Positions 32,612-41,648 of a stretch of 64,000 nucleotides of DNA are shown piece by piece. Origin of the DNA: Alphaproteobacteria bacterium (GTDB lineage: Bacteria; Pseudomonadota; Alphaproteobacteria; DSM-16000; Inquilinaceae). Within the stretch, counting starts at the first letter, position 1. Each line of letters opens with the position of its first letter. The stretch is taken from contig JANQIX010000043.1 of the NCBI GenBank assembly GCA_028281925.1, positions 62,001 through 126,000 on the forward strand, written 5' to 3'. The position numbers and the translations under genes are program-made. The notes beneath the pieces were generated by a model, which saw only the letters and a list, made by a program, of their open reading frames with translations, had not been told where the DNA came from and made no database searches.

Positions 32612-34927
32612 ATGGCGAAGTTCGGCATCGGACAACCGGTGAGGCGCAGCGAAGACCCCAGGCTGCTCACCGGCCGGGGGCAGTATACGGACGATGTGAC
32701 GCTGCCGAGCCAGGCCTTCGGCTGCTTTTTCAGATCGCCCTTTGCACATGCGGCGATCACCGCACTCGACACTGCGGAGGCAGCACAGGCGCCGGGGGTT
32801 ATCGGCATCGTCACGGGTGCCGATCTCGCGGCCGATGGCGTCGGCACACTGCCGGTCCAGGTCAAGGTTAAGAGCCGGGACGGCAGCCCGATGCCGCAGC
32901 CGCCGCGCCCGGCGCTGGCACAAGGCCGCGTGCGCCATGTCGGCGACCCCGTCGCACTGGTGGTGGCCGAAACGCTGGATGCGGCGCGCGACGCCGTCGA
33001 CCTGATCGAGGCGGATTTCGACCCCTTGCCCGCCGCGGTCGATCTGGCGTCCGCGCTGGAGGCCGAGACGCCACAGGTCTGGGACGAGGCGCCGGGCAAC
33101 CAAGTGTTCGACTGGGGTATGGGAGACGAGACGGCGACCGATGCGGCCTTTGCCGAGGCGGCCCACATCGTGACCGTCAAGCTGGTCAACAACCGGCTGG
33201 TGGCAACGCCGATGGAAGGACGCGCATGCTCCGCTGCCTACGATCCGGCGGACGGGCGGTTCACCCTCTACGTCTCCAGCCAGGGCGTGCACGGCATCAA
33301 GGGTCAGCTTGCCGACGAGATCTTCCATCTGCCGGCCGACCGGTTCCGCGTGCTGACCGGCGATGTGGGCGGCGGCTTCGGCATGAAGATCTTCCTCTAT
33401 CCGGAGTATGTGGCAACGCTTTACGCGGCGCAGAAGTTCGGACGGCCGGTCAAATGGGCCGCGGACCGGACGGAGGCGTTCATCTGTGACGATCACGGCC
33501 GCGACAACCTGACCACGGCGGAGCTGGCGTTGGACGCCGACGGCCGGTTCCTGGGCTTGCGCGTCGATACGATCGCCAATCTCGGCGCCTATCTCTCGAA
33601 TTTCGGTCCGTTCATTCCGACCAATGCGGGTAATCGGATGCTGAGCGGACTCTACGCCATCCCCACCATCTATGCCCGCGTACGCGGCGCCTTCACCAAC
33701 ACCCAACCGATCGACGCCTATCGTGGCGCCGGACGGCCGGAAGCCGCCTACGTCGTGGAACGGCTGGTCGATGTCGCGGCCCGCAGAACGGGTATCGACC
33801 CGGTGGACCTGCGCAAGCGCAACTACATCCCGCCGGACGCCATGCCGTACGAGACGGCCACCGGCCTCACCTATGACAGCGGCGAGTTTGCGCGCAACCT
33901 CTCCGATGCGGTCGAGACGGCCGATCTGGCCGGCTTTCCGGCGCGCAAGGCAACCGCACGGGCCCAGGGCCGGCTGCGCGGCATCGGCATCTCCACCTAT
34001 GTGGAAGCCTGCGCCGGCGGCGGGGCCGAGCGTGCCGTCGTGCAGGTCGACAATGCCGGCCATGTCACCGTGCTGATCGGCACGCAAACCAATGGCCAGG
34101 GCCACGAGACGGCCTATAAGCAGATCGTCTCCGAGCACCTGGGCATCGCACCGGACCAGATCACGATCGTCCAGGGGGACAGCGACCGCGTTGCCACTGG
34201 TGGCGGCACGGGCGGGTCGCGTTCGGTTCCCGTCGGCGGCGCATCCCTGGCCGAGGCCGCCTTGAAGGTACAGGAAAAGGCGCGTGTCGCAGCGGCGGAC
34301 ATGCTGGAAGCGGCCGCCGTCGACGTGACCTTTGAAGACGGCCGGTTCCATATCGTCGGAACCGATCGGTCGGTCTCGGTAGCCGAAGTGGCCGCCCGCA
34401 GCGATACCGAAACCGCCTTCGACGAAACGGGAGACTTCAAGCCCTCGGCCGCCACCTTCCCCAACGGCGCCCATATCTGCGAGATCGAGGTGGATATCGA
34501 AACCGGGGTTCCCGCGATCGTCGCCTATACCGTGGTCGACGACTTCGGCAAGGTCATGAACCCTATGCTCGTGGCCGGCCAGGTCCATGGCGGCATTGCG
34601 CAGGGGATCGGGCAGGCACTCTACGAGCACACCGTGTTCGATCTGGAAAGCGGGCAGCTGCTGTCCGGATCTCTGATGGACTATGCCTTACCGCGTGCCG
34701 ACAGCGTGCCGTTCGTCAACTTCCGCTACAACGAGATCCCGTGCCGAACCAATCCGCTCGGTATCAAGGGAGCGGGTGAAGCCGGAACGATCGGCGCGTG
34801 CCCGGCCGTGATCAACGCGCTGGTCGATGCGCTTAGCGAATTCGGCGTGGAGCATATGGACATGCCGGCGCGTCCCGAAACGATCTGGCAAGCGATCCAC
34901 GGGGGCCGCCGGGCCGCGGCAGAATAG
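32612..34927 (+). CDS. Xanthine dehydrogenase/CO dehydrogenase family large (molybdopterin) subunit
   Basis: The 771-residue protein is a molybdenum hydroxylase large subunit. The start GIGQPVRRSEDPRLLTGRG is typical of CoxL-like proteins. The active-site loop reads AYRGAGR near residue 369, the form II type; true CO dehydrogenase has a Cys-containing loop here, so CO oxidation is unlikely. GDVGGGFGMK and the final GAGEAGTIG with the catalytic Glu are present. The usual FAD (CoxM) and 2Fe-2S (CoxS) subunit genes are missing on both sides. The ATG at 32612 follows GGAAAG. It is convergent with the histidine kinase gene, with only 6 bases between stops. Confidence 0.88.
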   Translation: MAKFGIGQPVRRSEDPRLLTGRGQYTDDVTLPSQAFGCFFRSPFAHAAITALDTAEAAQAPGVIGIVTGADLAADGVGTLPVQVKVKSRDGSPMPQPPRPALAQGRVRHVGDPVALVVAETLDAARDAVDLIEADFDPLPAAVDLASALEAETPQVWDEAPGNQVFDWGMGDETATDAAFAEAAHIVTVKLVNNRLVATPMEGRACSAAYDPADGRFTLYVSSQGVHGIKGQLADEIFHLPADRFRVLTGDVGGGFGMKIFLYPEYVATLYAAQKFGRPVKWAADRTEAFICDDHGRDNLTTAELALDADGRFLGLRVDTIANLGAYLSNFGPFIPTNAGNRMLSGLYAIPTIYARVRGAFTNTQPIDAYRGAGRPEAAYVVERLVDVAARRTGIDPVDLRKRNYIPPDAMPYETATGLTYDSGEFARNLSDAVETADLAGFPARKATARAQGRLRGIGISTYVEACAGGGAERAVVQVDNAGHVTVLIGTQTNGQGHETAYKQIVSEHLGIAPDQITIVQGDSDRVATGGGTGGSRSVPVGGASLAEAALKVQEKARVAAADMLEAAAVDVTFEDGRFHIVGTDRSVSVAEVAARSDTETAFDETGDFKPSAATFPNGAHICEIEVDIETGVPAIVAYTVVDDFGKVMNPMLVAGQVHGGIAQGIGQALYEHTVFDLESGQLLSGSLMDYALPRADSVPFVNFRYNEIPCRTNPLGIKGAGEAGTIGACPAVINALVDALSEFGVEHMDMPARPETIWQAIHGGRRAAAE

Positions 34928-34933
34928 GCTGCC

Positions 34934-36430
34934 TTACGCCCTCAGTGCTTGCGACTGCGTCTGGCCGGACCCGGCGTCGGGCCTGCTCGAGCTATCAGCA
35001 GGCGACATGCCTGAGGTCTGGGATGCCTTGAGGTCGCGGTAGGCGGGCGGGCCATAGATCGGCAGGGTGATCGTCACGGTGGTGCCCTGGCCCTTCACGC
35101 TGTCGATCGCCAGGCGCCCGCCATGCTGTTCGGCCAGAGCCCGCGCCAGCGGCAGGCCGAGGCCGGTGCCCTGAAACCGGCGGGAGATGGTGTTGTCAAC
35201 CTGCTGGAAAGGCTGCATCGCAACGGCCACGTCGTCCGCGGCCATGCCTATGCCGGTGTCCGAAACGCTGATGACGACCTGAAGGTCGTTGATCCGCGCG
35301 GCCGCAATGGTCACGACCCCGTCCCTGGGGGTGAACTTCACGGAGTTGGACAGCAGATTCAGGATGATCTGCTTCAGCTTCACGGCATCGGCCATGATCG
35401 CCGGCAGCGGCTCTGCCGCCTCGGAAACGGCAAGACCGATGCCGGCCTCAGCAACCCGAGCGCCCATCAGGCGGTAGCAATCGTCGATCAGCTCCGTCAG
35501 GTCGACGGGTTCGACGTGCAGCACCATGCGCCCGGCTTCGATCTTCGACAGATCCAGGACATCATTGACGATGGCCAGCAAATGCTGACCGCTCTGATGA
35601 ATATCCTCGACATAGTCCGCATACTGGTCATGGCCCAGTTCGCCGAGAATGCGGCTGCGCATCATGTCGGAGAATCCGATGATGGCGTTCAACGGCGTTC
35701 GCAGCTCATGACTCATCGTCGCCAGGAAGGCTGACTTGCTGCGATCGGCAGACATTGCATCGTCGCGCGCGTGCATCAGCTCTTCGGTCGTCTCTTCGAC
35801 GATGCGGTACTGGCGCTGCAACTCGTCATAGGCCGAGGCAGTCTCGGCGGCCTGCTTGCGGGTTTCGTCATGTGCGCGCCGCAGGGCGTCCAGCGTTTCC
35901 TTCAGAGAGCGCTCGGGCAACCAGTGCATCGCCAGCCATGCCGCCGTCCCGAGGACGATGCCGAGCAATGCGACAAGCCCAGTGTCCGTCAGCAGCGGCA
36001 GAAGACTTGTGCCGACGGCCACCGTCCCCACCATGACGTCGGCCACCTGGATCGGCCGTCGCTGCCATAAAAGGGGAGATTGGATCTGCTGCGACGACTC
36101 AAACACGAGACCGCCGGCATCTTCCCAGATCATTTGCCGCACCGTCACGTCCGCCTCGGTGGTCAAAGAGACCAGATCGGTCAGGTGCTCGATGCCATAC
36201 ATCCAGGTCGGACCGTAGATGTAGGCGTGCTGGGCAAGGCGCTCGGAACTCAGCTGGGCCTTGAACTTGAGATCGGCTTTCAGCGCGAAATAGCCGGCGG
36301 CGAAGTATCCCGACGGCACGGCAATGGCGATCGCAACCCCGATGATCAGCGACAGCCGGCGCATAAGCCGGCGCATTTGGCCCATGCGTTCAGCGAAATT
36401 CGTCGTCGTCGGTTTCGCGATCCACCGCAC
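34934..36430 (-). CDS. Membrane-bound sensor histidine kinase
   Basis: The 498-residue protein has two transmembrane helices (about 26-50 and 147-166) that bracket a periplasmic sensor part of about 95 residues, then a coiled-coil linker (175-235), a HisKA domain with phosphoacceptor His241 in MSHELRTPLNAI, and a HATPase domain with the N-box NLLSNSVKF and G-boxes DTGIGM and GTGLGLPLA. The last 35 residues are Ser-rich. It is encoded 6 bases after a solute-binding protein gene, so that protein is a likely ligand-sensing partner. No response regulator gene is in the window. The start is uncertain: GTG 36430 is closest to the upstream stop, and ATG 36385 is also possible. Confidence 0.9.
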   Translation of the reverse strand: MRWIAKPTTTNFAERMGQMRRLMRRLSLIIGVAIAIAVPSGYFAAGYFALKADLKFKAQLSSERLAQHAYIYGPTWMYGIEHLTDLVSLTTEADVTVRQMIWEDAGGLVFESSQQIQSPLLWQRRPIQVADVMVGTVAVGTSLLPLLTDTGLVALLGIVLGTAAWLAMHWLPERSLKETLDALRRAHDETRKQAAETASAYDELQRQYRIVEETTEELMHARDDAMSADRSKSAFLATMSHELRTPLNAIIGFSDMMRSRILGELGHDQYADYVEDIHQSGQHLLAIVNDVLDLSKIEAGRMVLHVEPVDLTELIDDCYRLMGARVAEAGIGLAVSEAAEPLPAIMADAVKLKQIILNLLSNSVKFTPRDGVVTIAAARINDLQVVISVSDTGIGMAADDVAVAMQPFQQVDNTISRRFQGTGLGLPLARALAEQHGGRLAIDSVKGQGTTVTITLPIYGPPAYRDLKASQTSGMSPADSSSRPDAGSGQTQSQALRA

Positions 36431-36436
36431 GCGTGG

Positions 36437-37276
36437 CTACTCGACCGGCAAGGCGCCAAACCGGCGCAACATCATCTGACCGTCTTCCGAATGAACGAAG
36501 TCGATAAAGCTGCGGGCTGTCGCCGGGGTGTCTTCGCGCACCACCAGAAAGAACTGCTTCCCCATCGGGTAGCGTCCGGCACCAAGGTTGGCCAGCGTCG
36601 GCGCTACCCCGTCGATCGGCAATGCGTAGAGGCGTACACCTTCCGACCAGACTTGCAACACGGTGCCGACGGTCAGCGACCCCTCCATCATCACGGCCAG
36701 TTCCACGTTTTCCTGGTCGGTGGTCGCCATTGGAACATCCGGACGCCGCCGTGCGGCAGCAAACGCATCCCGCAGCGCAGCGAATTGCGAGATCACGACG
36801 CTCAGGTCGCTTTCGGTCTCAGGTCGCACAATCACCCTTACCGGCGTTCCATCCGGCCATCTCGCCTCAGGATCGGAGAACATCCGGACCGCGACCTCCG
36901 GGGCAAGGTTAAGCTCTTGCGGGTGGGAGGAAAGGAAGGCGATCGGCGTGACAGCGAACGGAATCTGATTGAGGACGACGTCGCTCTGCTCTTCGGCGGT
37001 CAGAGGCCTGCCCGTAACAGCAATATCGATGGCCCCGTCACTCAGTGCACGGATACCGCCGCCGCTGCCCATGCTGGGCAGTACGTCGACGCGCACCCCT
37101 GGATGCTCCACGGTGAACGCGGCACCGAGCTGCCTTAGGGCCGACAACGCCCCGCCGGTTCCGCCCACGCGAATTGCCTGTGCCTGCGCGCTTGTTTCCG
37201 CCAAGAGAACAACGGTGAAAAAAAAGACGGCCCATCGCCGGAACGCGAGAGCCTGCAGCAATCCCCGAATGCACAT
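36437..37276 (-). CDS. PstS-like periplasmic solute-binding protein paired with the histidine kinase
   Basis: The protein (about 279 residues from ATG 37276, 293 from an alternative start at 37318) has a Sec signal peptide with core AVFFFTVVLLAE and cleavage near AQAQA. The mature chain is a type II binding fold of the PstS/phosphonate class: IRVGGTGGALSALRQLGAAF, LPSMGSGGGIRALSDGAIDIAVTGRPL, and later GRYPMGKQFFLVV. The GSGGG loop in PstS binds oxyanions, so phosphate or a similar anion is plausible. No permease or ATPase gene is adjacent. The stop is 6 bases before the histidine kinase start, which suggests sensing and not transport. The start choice rests on signal-peptide shape; ribosome sites are weak. 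Confidence 0.78.
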   Translation of the reverse strand: MCIRGLLQALAFRRWAVFFFTVVLLAETSAQAQAIRVGGTGGALSALRQLGAAFTVEHPGVRVDVLPSMGSGGGIRALSDGAIDIAVTGRPLTAEEQSDVVLNQIPFAVTPIAFLSSHPQELNLAPEVAVRMFSDPEARWPDGTPVRVIVRPETESDLSVVISQFAALRDAFAAARRRPDVPMATTDQENVELAVMMEGSLTVGTVLQVWSEGVRLYALPIDGVAPTLANLGAGRYPMGKQFFLVVREDTPATARSFIDFVHSEDGQMMLRRFGALPVE

Positions 37277-37454
37277 TCGTCCGAGCTCGATTGTGGATTC
37301 GCACAGACCGTACCGCATATAGAGCTAAGAAATCATAAACACTCTCAATCTTCCGGCTTCCTTGCCCGCGTACCGTGCCCGTTACCCTGCGACCGTTCGC
37401 CCCGGGATTCCTGTCTCGGTGTCGGCTGAACGCGTGCAGCGGGCGATCGATGGT

Positions 37455-37925
37455 TCAATCGATCAGGATCTGATGGGCGTAGGTTTCGCCATCGCTGATC
37501 GTTAGCTGCCGGAAGCCGATCAGCTTCAAGAGGTCGAGGAAGGTGTAATGGTCTTCGACACCGCTTTCGATGAAGAAGGGGGTCGCGCGCGCCATGGCAG
37601 TCATTTGTGCCAGCAGCCCCCGCGCTTGGTAGAGCGTCACCAGATAGTCGCGTGAAAGCGAGACGATGATCAGCTTTTCCGCCTCCGTGCCCTTCGCAAA
37701 GACAGCCCATTGCGGCGGAAAGGGCTGCGCCTGCTGTTCGGCCGTCATCCCGATGACGAAGGCCAGCCGCCTGGCGCGCGTCGCATCCGGCATGGTGTCG
37801 GCGCGCGCGACATAGGTTTCCTGACTGGTCACCTCGGGGTAGTAGTAGCCTGCGTGCCGATCGTCAGCCGATGCGGGCAGGGTCGCGGCGATGATGAACA
37901 GCACGACAACGGTGGACAGGCGCAT
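37455..37925 (-). CDS. Small secreted protein of unknown function
   Basis: The 156-residue precursor has a signal peptide (MRLSTVVVLFIIAATLPASA). The mature segment begins DDRHAGYYYPEVTSQETYVARA and continues into a helical region with RARRLAFVIGMTAEQQ. I recognise no established function. It has no cysteines. GGAG about ten bases before ATG 37925 supports the start. It is divergent from nadK and upstream, in the same direction, of the solute-binding protein gene, but 178 bases separate them, so co-transcription is unclear. Confidence 0.7.
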   Translation of the reverse strand: MRLSTVVVLFIIAATLPASADDRHAGYYYPEVTSQETYVARADTMPDATRARRLAFVIGMTAEQQAQPFPPQWAVFAKGTEAEKLIIVSLSRDYLVTLYQARGLLAQMTAMARATPFFIESGVEDHYTFLDLLKLIGFRQLTISDGETYAHQILID

Positions 37926-38063
37926 GGACTGGAAGCTCCGGCTGGGTCGAACGATCAGCAGCCCTTCAACAGTGACTAAGGCCCGGCTGCGGCGCAACGA
38001 CCAAGGCGCAAGGTGCGGGCTCTCGGGTGCAGCCACACACGCGTTGCGCTAGAGTCGGTGGCG

Positions 38064-38879
38064 ATGATGAACGACGCGACAACCCCTGCCGAGAGGACCG
38101 ATCTTGCCCGGTCGAACGACTTGCGCATCGGTTTTGTTGCGGCCGAGACCGAGGTAGCGCAGCAGGCGTGCGCTAGGCTGATGGAGCGTTATGGCGGGTG
38201 TGATCCGCAGACTGCCGATGTGATCGTCGCCCTTGGCGGCGACGGCCTTATGCTCGAGACGCTGCACCGCTTCATCGAGCGCCAGATCGCCATCTTCGGC
38301 ATGAATTGCGGGTCCGTCGGCTTCCTCTTGAACGAATACCGGGAAGATGGCTTGGCTGAGCGGCTGCGCCAGGCGGTCACGGTTTCGCTACACCCGCTGA
38401 GGATGCTGGCCGGTACGGCCGACGGAAAACAGCATGCTGCTCTCGCCATCAACGAGGTCTCGCTGTTGCGGCAGACCCGCCAGGCGGCGAAGCTGCGGGT
38501 CAGCGTCGACAACATCGTGCGGCTGCCCGAACTGGTCTGCGATGGCGCCATCGTCGCGACCCCGGCGGGCAGCACGGCCTACAACCTTTCGGCCTATGGC
38601 CCGATCATCCCGATGGGATCTGCCGTCCTGGCGCTCACGCCGATAAGCGCCTTTCGCCCGCGGCGCTGGCGCGGCGCCCTGCTGCCGCACAAGGTGCGCA
38701 TCTCCTTCCAGGTGCTGGAAGAAGAAAAGCGGCCGGTCAGCGCTACGGCGGACTACACCGAGGTGCGCGATGTCGTCCGCGTCCACGTATTCGAAGACCG
38801 CAGCATCAGCCTGAACCTGCTGTTCGATCCCGAGCATAATCTGGAAGAGCGGATCATCAAGGAACAGTTCACGCCCTGA
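38064..38879 (+). CDS. nadK: NAD kinase
   Basis: This cytosolic enzyme phosphorylates NAD to NADP. The 271 residues match the short bacterial form. The signature GGDG occurs in [13 protein letters not shown]. Further conserved parts are [22 protein letters not shown] and the substrate segment [18 protein letters not shown]. The ATG at 38064 follows GGTGG. A 6-bp hairpin (CCTGAC/GTCAGG) spans its stop and that of the convergent N-formylglutamate amidohydrolase gene. Confidence 0.95.
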   Translation: MMNDATTPAERTDLARSNDLRIGFVAAETEVAQQACARLMERYGGCDPQTADVIVALGGDGLMLETLHRFIERQIAIFGMNCGSVGFLLNEYREDGLAERLRQAVTVSLHPLRMLAGTADGKQHAALAINEVSLLRQTRQAAKLRVSVDNIVRLPELVCDGAIVATPAGSTAYNLSAYGPIIPMGSAVLALTPISAFRPRRWRGALLPHKVRISFQVLEEEKRPVSATADYTEVRDVVRVHVFEDRSISLNLLFDPEHNLEERIIKEQFTP

Positions 38880-38887
38880 CGGGCCGG

Positions 38888-39751
38888 TCAGGCGATACGC
38901 GCCCGCTCTGACGCGAAGGCGCAGATGGTGCCGCAGAGGCTGTCCAGAGCCCGGGACAGCGCCTTGAACTCGGCCGTCTTCGCCAGCGTCACCTCGTCCA
39001 TATAGAGCTTGCGATTGATCTCGATCTGCAGCGCATGCCGGCCATTTGCCGGGTCGCCGTGCCTGCGGACGAGCTCGACTCCCTTATACGGATCGTTGCG
39101 CCGCACCGCGTAGCCGAGATCCTTCAGCGCATCTTCCACCGCCTGCAGGAGATCGCGTCCAGCAGTGGTGCCGTCGCGATCACCGAGAACGAAATCCGCG
39201 CCCACCTGCCCTCCATTCGCCGCCATGCCGTTGATGACGGATGGCATGGAGTGGCAGTTGATCAGCACCGCCATGCCGAAACGGGCATAGACCGCGTCCA
39301 TGAGCCCGTCGAGCGCCGCGTGGTAGGGCCGGTAGTACCGGTCAATCCGATGGCGCACTTCATCCGGTGACAGCAGGCGGTCGTACATCGGCATACCGGG
39401 CTTGCACAGGCGCCGGACCAGCCCCATGCCGACATGGGTCTTCTCACTGGGCTGCAGCGGATCGGGCCAGGGCGCGTTCATCAGTCCCTGATCCAGGTCG
39501 TCGATGGCACGGTTGGTATCGATGTAGCTGCGCGGAAACAGCGCTTCCAGGAAGTGCGCGCCATGGGACGGGGCCGTGGCGAACAGTTCACCCACATAAG
39601 TGTCTTCCGCCTGCCGCAGCGACGGGAAATCGCAGATGAACCGGAAATCCGGGGGATAGTCGACGCCGCTGTGAGGCGAGTCGAAGACGACGGGCGCCCA
39701 TTCTCCTATCGGGTCATGACACGCCAGCACGCCGTCGATCAGGCGCGTCAT
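38888..39751 (-). CDS. N-formylglutamate amidohydrolase family protein (distal copy)
   Basis: The 287-residue protein belongs to the N-formylglutamate amidohydrolase (HutG2-like) family, zinc-dependent hydrolases that remove N-acyl groups from amino acids. Typical parts are VVFDSPHSGVDYP, the EDTYVGELF segment, FPRSYIDTNRA, VLINCHSMPS with a metal ligand His, and a late EINRKLYMDE with Glu. Its ATG overlaps the stop of the preceding paralogue by 4 bases, so translation is coupled. It closes the seven-gene ABC transporter unit. No other hut genes are present, so histidine degradation is not implied; the substrate is probably another N-acyl amino acid. Confidence 0.88.
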   Translation of the reverse strand: MTRLIDGVLACHDPIGEWAPVVFDSPHSGVDYPPDFRFICDFPSLRQAEDTYVGELFATAPSHGAHFLEALFPRSYIDTNRAIDDLDQGLMNAPWPDPLQPSEKTHVGMGLVRRLCKPGMPMYDRLLSPDEVRHRIDRYYRPYHAALDGLMDAVYARFGMAVLINCHSMPSVINGMAANGGQVGADFVLGDRDGTTAGRDLLQAVEDALKDLGYAVRRNDPYKGVELVRRHGDPANGRHALQIEINRKLYMDEVTLAKTAEFKALSRALDSLCGTICAFASERARIA

Positions 39752-40632
39752 GGGTCCGCTCCCAGCCGATCGCGCACGAAATCCGCCAGCTGTGCTGCGA
39801 CGTCCGACAAATCGTGCTGAATGCGTCCATACCCGGTATGTGGCTGGCGCGTCTCTTCGTCCATATAGAGCGATCGGTTGATTTCGATCTGCACACTGAA
39901 ACGCCCCTGATCCGGCCGCCCATGTACGTCCACCAGATAGGCCCCCGGAAACGGGTCGTTGATGGCAACCGCATATCCGCGCGTCTGGAACGCCGCCTCC
40001 AGCCAGCCGACGAGGTGACCGTCGCAGGTGCTGCCGTGCCGGTTGCCGAGCGCGATGTCGGGCCGCGCGCGCGGCGGCTCCGGCGGATTGGCGATGCCGA
40101 CGGCTCTCATGGAATGGCAATTGACATGATAGACAAAGCCGAAGCGCCGGTGCAGAGCCCCCAGCGTATCGGCCAGATGCTCATGATAGGGACGCCAGTA
40201 GCTTTCGATCCGGCAGCGCACCTCGTCCACCGACAGCTTCCGGTCATAGAGCGGTGCGTCGGTCCCGCGGCAATAGCGCCAGATCAGGCCGGCACCCATC
40301 CGGGTCTTGCGGGTAGGCTGCAGCGGTTCCGGCCACGGTTCGGCCAAGAGGTCGGGATCGATGTCGTCCGGTGCCCGATTGAGGTCGATATAGGCCCGCG
40401 GAAAGGTGGCGGCGATCAACGTGGCACCCATCTTGGGCACGGCCGCAAACAGGTCGTCGACATAGGAGTCGGCGGTCCAGGCCAGATCCTCGCTGCTGGC
40501 AATGGTGCCGAAATCCTCTGGCCGCTCTTGGCCGCTGTGGGGGGAGTCGAACACCAGCGGCAGTACGTCGAAGGCCGGGAAGACCGATCGGAAGACGCCG
40601 GGCGTCGACAGGCTGCCGCAAGGCAGGGTCAT
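39748..40632 (-). CDS. N-formylglutamate amidohydrolase family protein (proximal copy)
   Basis: The 294-residue protein is a tandem paralogue of the gene at 38888-39751. It shares VFDSPHSGQERP, ADSYVDDLFAA, FPRAYIDLNRAPDD, HVNCHSMRA and EINRSLYMDEE, with the metal-binding His residues in place. Identity with the second copy is moderate, so they have probably diverged in substrate. Its start overlaps the stop of the upstream ATPase gene by 4 bases (ATGA). The placement after an oligopeptide transporter suggests that it removes formyl or other acyl groups from imported amino acids. Confidence 0.88.
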   Translation of the reverse strand: MTLPCGSLSTPGVFRSVFPAFDVLPLVFDSPHSGQERPEDFGTIASSEDLAWTADSYVDDLFAAVPKMGATLIAATFPRAYIDLNRAPDDIDPDLLAEPWPEPLQPTRKTRMGAGLIWRYCRGTDAPLYDRKLSVDEVRCRIESYWRPYHEHLADTLGALHRRFGFVYHVNCHSMRAVGIANPPEPPRARPDIALGNRHGSTCDGHLVGWLEAAFQTRGYAVAINDPFPGAYLVDVHGRPDQGRFSVQIEINRSLYMDEETRQPHTGYGRIQHDLSDVAAQLADFVRDRLGADP

Positions 40633-41648
40633 GCCCGGTCGTTCAGATGGCACGCCGAGCGGCGGCCTGGCGCGATCTCCCGCAGCACCGGCGCCTCGTC
40701 CCGGCAGCGCTGCAAGGCATGCGGGCATCGCGGGTGGAAGTGGCATCCGGACGGCGGGTTCAGCGGCGACGGGATCTCCCCCTTCACCGGCGTGTAGGCG
40801 CGGCGCTTGGCCTCCAGACGCGGCACCTCGGCCAGAAGTGCCTGCGTGTACGGATGGTTGGGGGTCGCAAACAGGGCCTCTGTCGGTGCCTCTTCGACGA
40901 TGCGGCCGAGATACATGATCATCACCCGGTCGCTCAGATGCTCCACCACGCCCAGATCGTGACTGATGAACAGATAGGTCAGGCCGAAGTCTTCGCGCAG
41001 CCGCATGAACAGATTCAGCACCTGCGCCTGGATCGACACGTCGAGGGCCGCCACCGCCTCGTCACACACCAGGAATTCCGGCTTCACGGCCAGCGCGCGG
41101 GCGATGCCGATGCGCTGGCGCTGGCCGCCGGAGAACTGATGCGGGTAGCGACGCTTGTAGGATGCGTCCAGGCCGACATGGCGCATCATCTCGTCGACAT
41201 AGCCGTCCAGTTCGCCGCGCCCGACAATGCCGTGGACCTTCGGCGCCTCGCCGATGATGTCGGCGACCCGGAACCGCGGGTTCAACGACGACATGGGGTC
41301 TTGGAAGATCATCTGGATCTTGAGCCGCACGTCGCGGGCCGCCCGGTCGCCAAGATGCGAGACATCGTCGCCACGATACAACATGCGACCCGACGTCGCC
41401 CGATGGACGCCGGCAACGACGCGGCCCAATGTCGACTTGCCGCATCCGCTCTCGCCGACCAGGCCGACCACCTCCCCTTCGCGCACGGCCATGTGGACGT
41501 CGTCCACCGCTTGCACGACCTCTTCGCGCAGGTCAGAGCCCAACATGTTGGCAAGCTTCATGGCGACATCCAGCCGCTTCACAAAGCGCTTGCCAACGCC
41601 TTCAAGGGCCACGATCGGTGGTGCTTCGGTCTCGGCGGCCGACGTCAT
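40629..41648 (-). CDS. Oligopeptide-type ABC transporter ATP-binding protein (DppF/OppF-like)
   Basis: The 339-residue cytosolic ATPase powers import with its partner at 41645. Walker A is GESGCGKSTLGR, the signature FSGGQRQRIGIARAL, Walker B FLVCDEAVAALD, and the switch His follows in FISHDLGVV. The C-terminal oligopeptide/dipeptide transporter region has the Cys-rich motif GCHFHPRCPHALQRC, which in related ATPases may bind an iron-sulfur cluster. It overlaps the genes on both sides by 4 bases, so the whole set is translated as a chain. Confidence 0.93.
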   Translation of the reverse strand: MTSAAETEAPPIVALEGVGKRFVKRLDVAMKLANMLGSDLREEVVQAVDDVHMAVREGEVVGLVGESGCGKSTLGRVVAGVHRATSGRMLYRGDDVSHLGDRAARDVRLKIQMIFQDPMSSLNPRFRVADIIGEAPKVHGIVGRGELDGYVDEMMRHVGLDASYKRRYPHQFSGGQRQRIGIARALAVKPEFLVCDEAVAALDVSIQAQVLNLFMRLREDFGLTYLFISHDLGVVEHLSDRVMIMYLGRIVEEAPTEALFATPNHPYTQALLAEVPRLEAKRRAYTPVKGEIPSPLNPPSGCHFHPRCPHALQRCRDEAPVLREIAPGRRSACHLNDRA

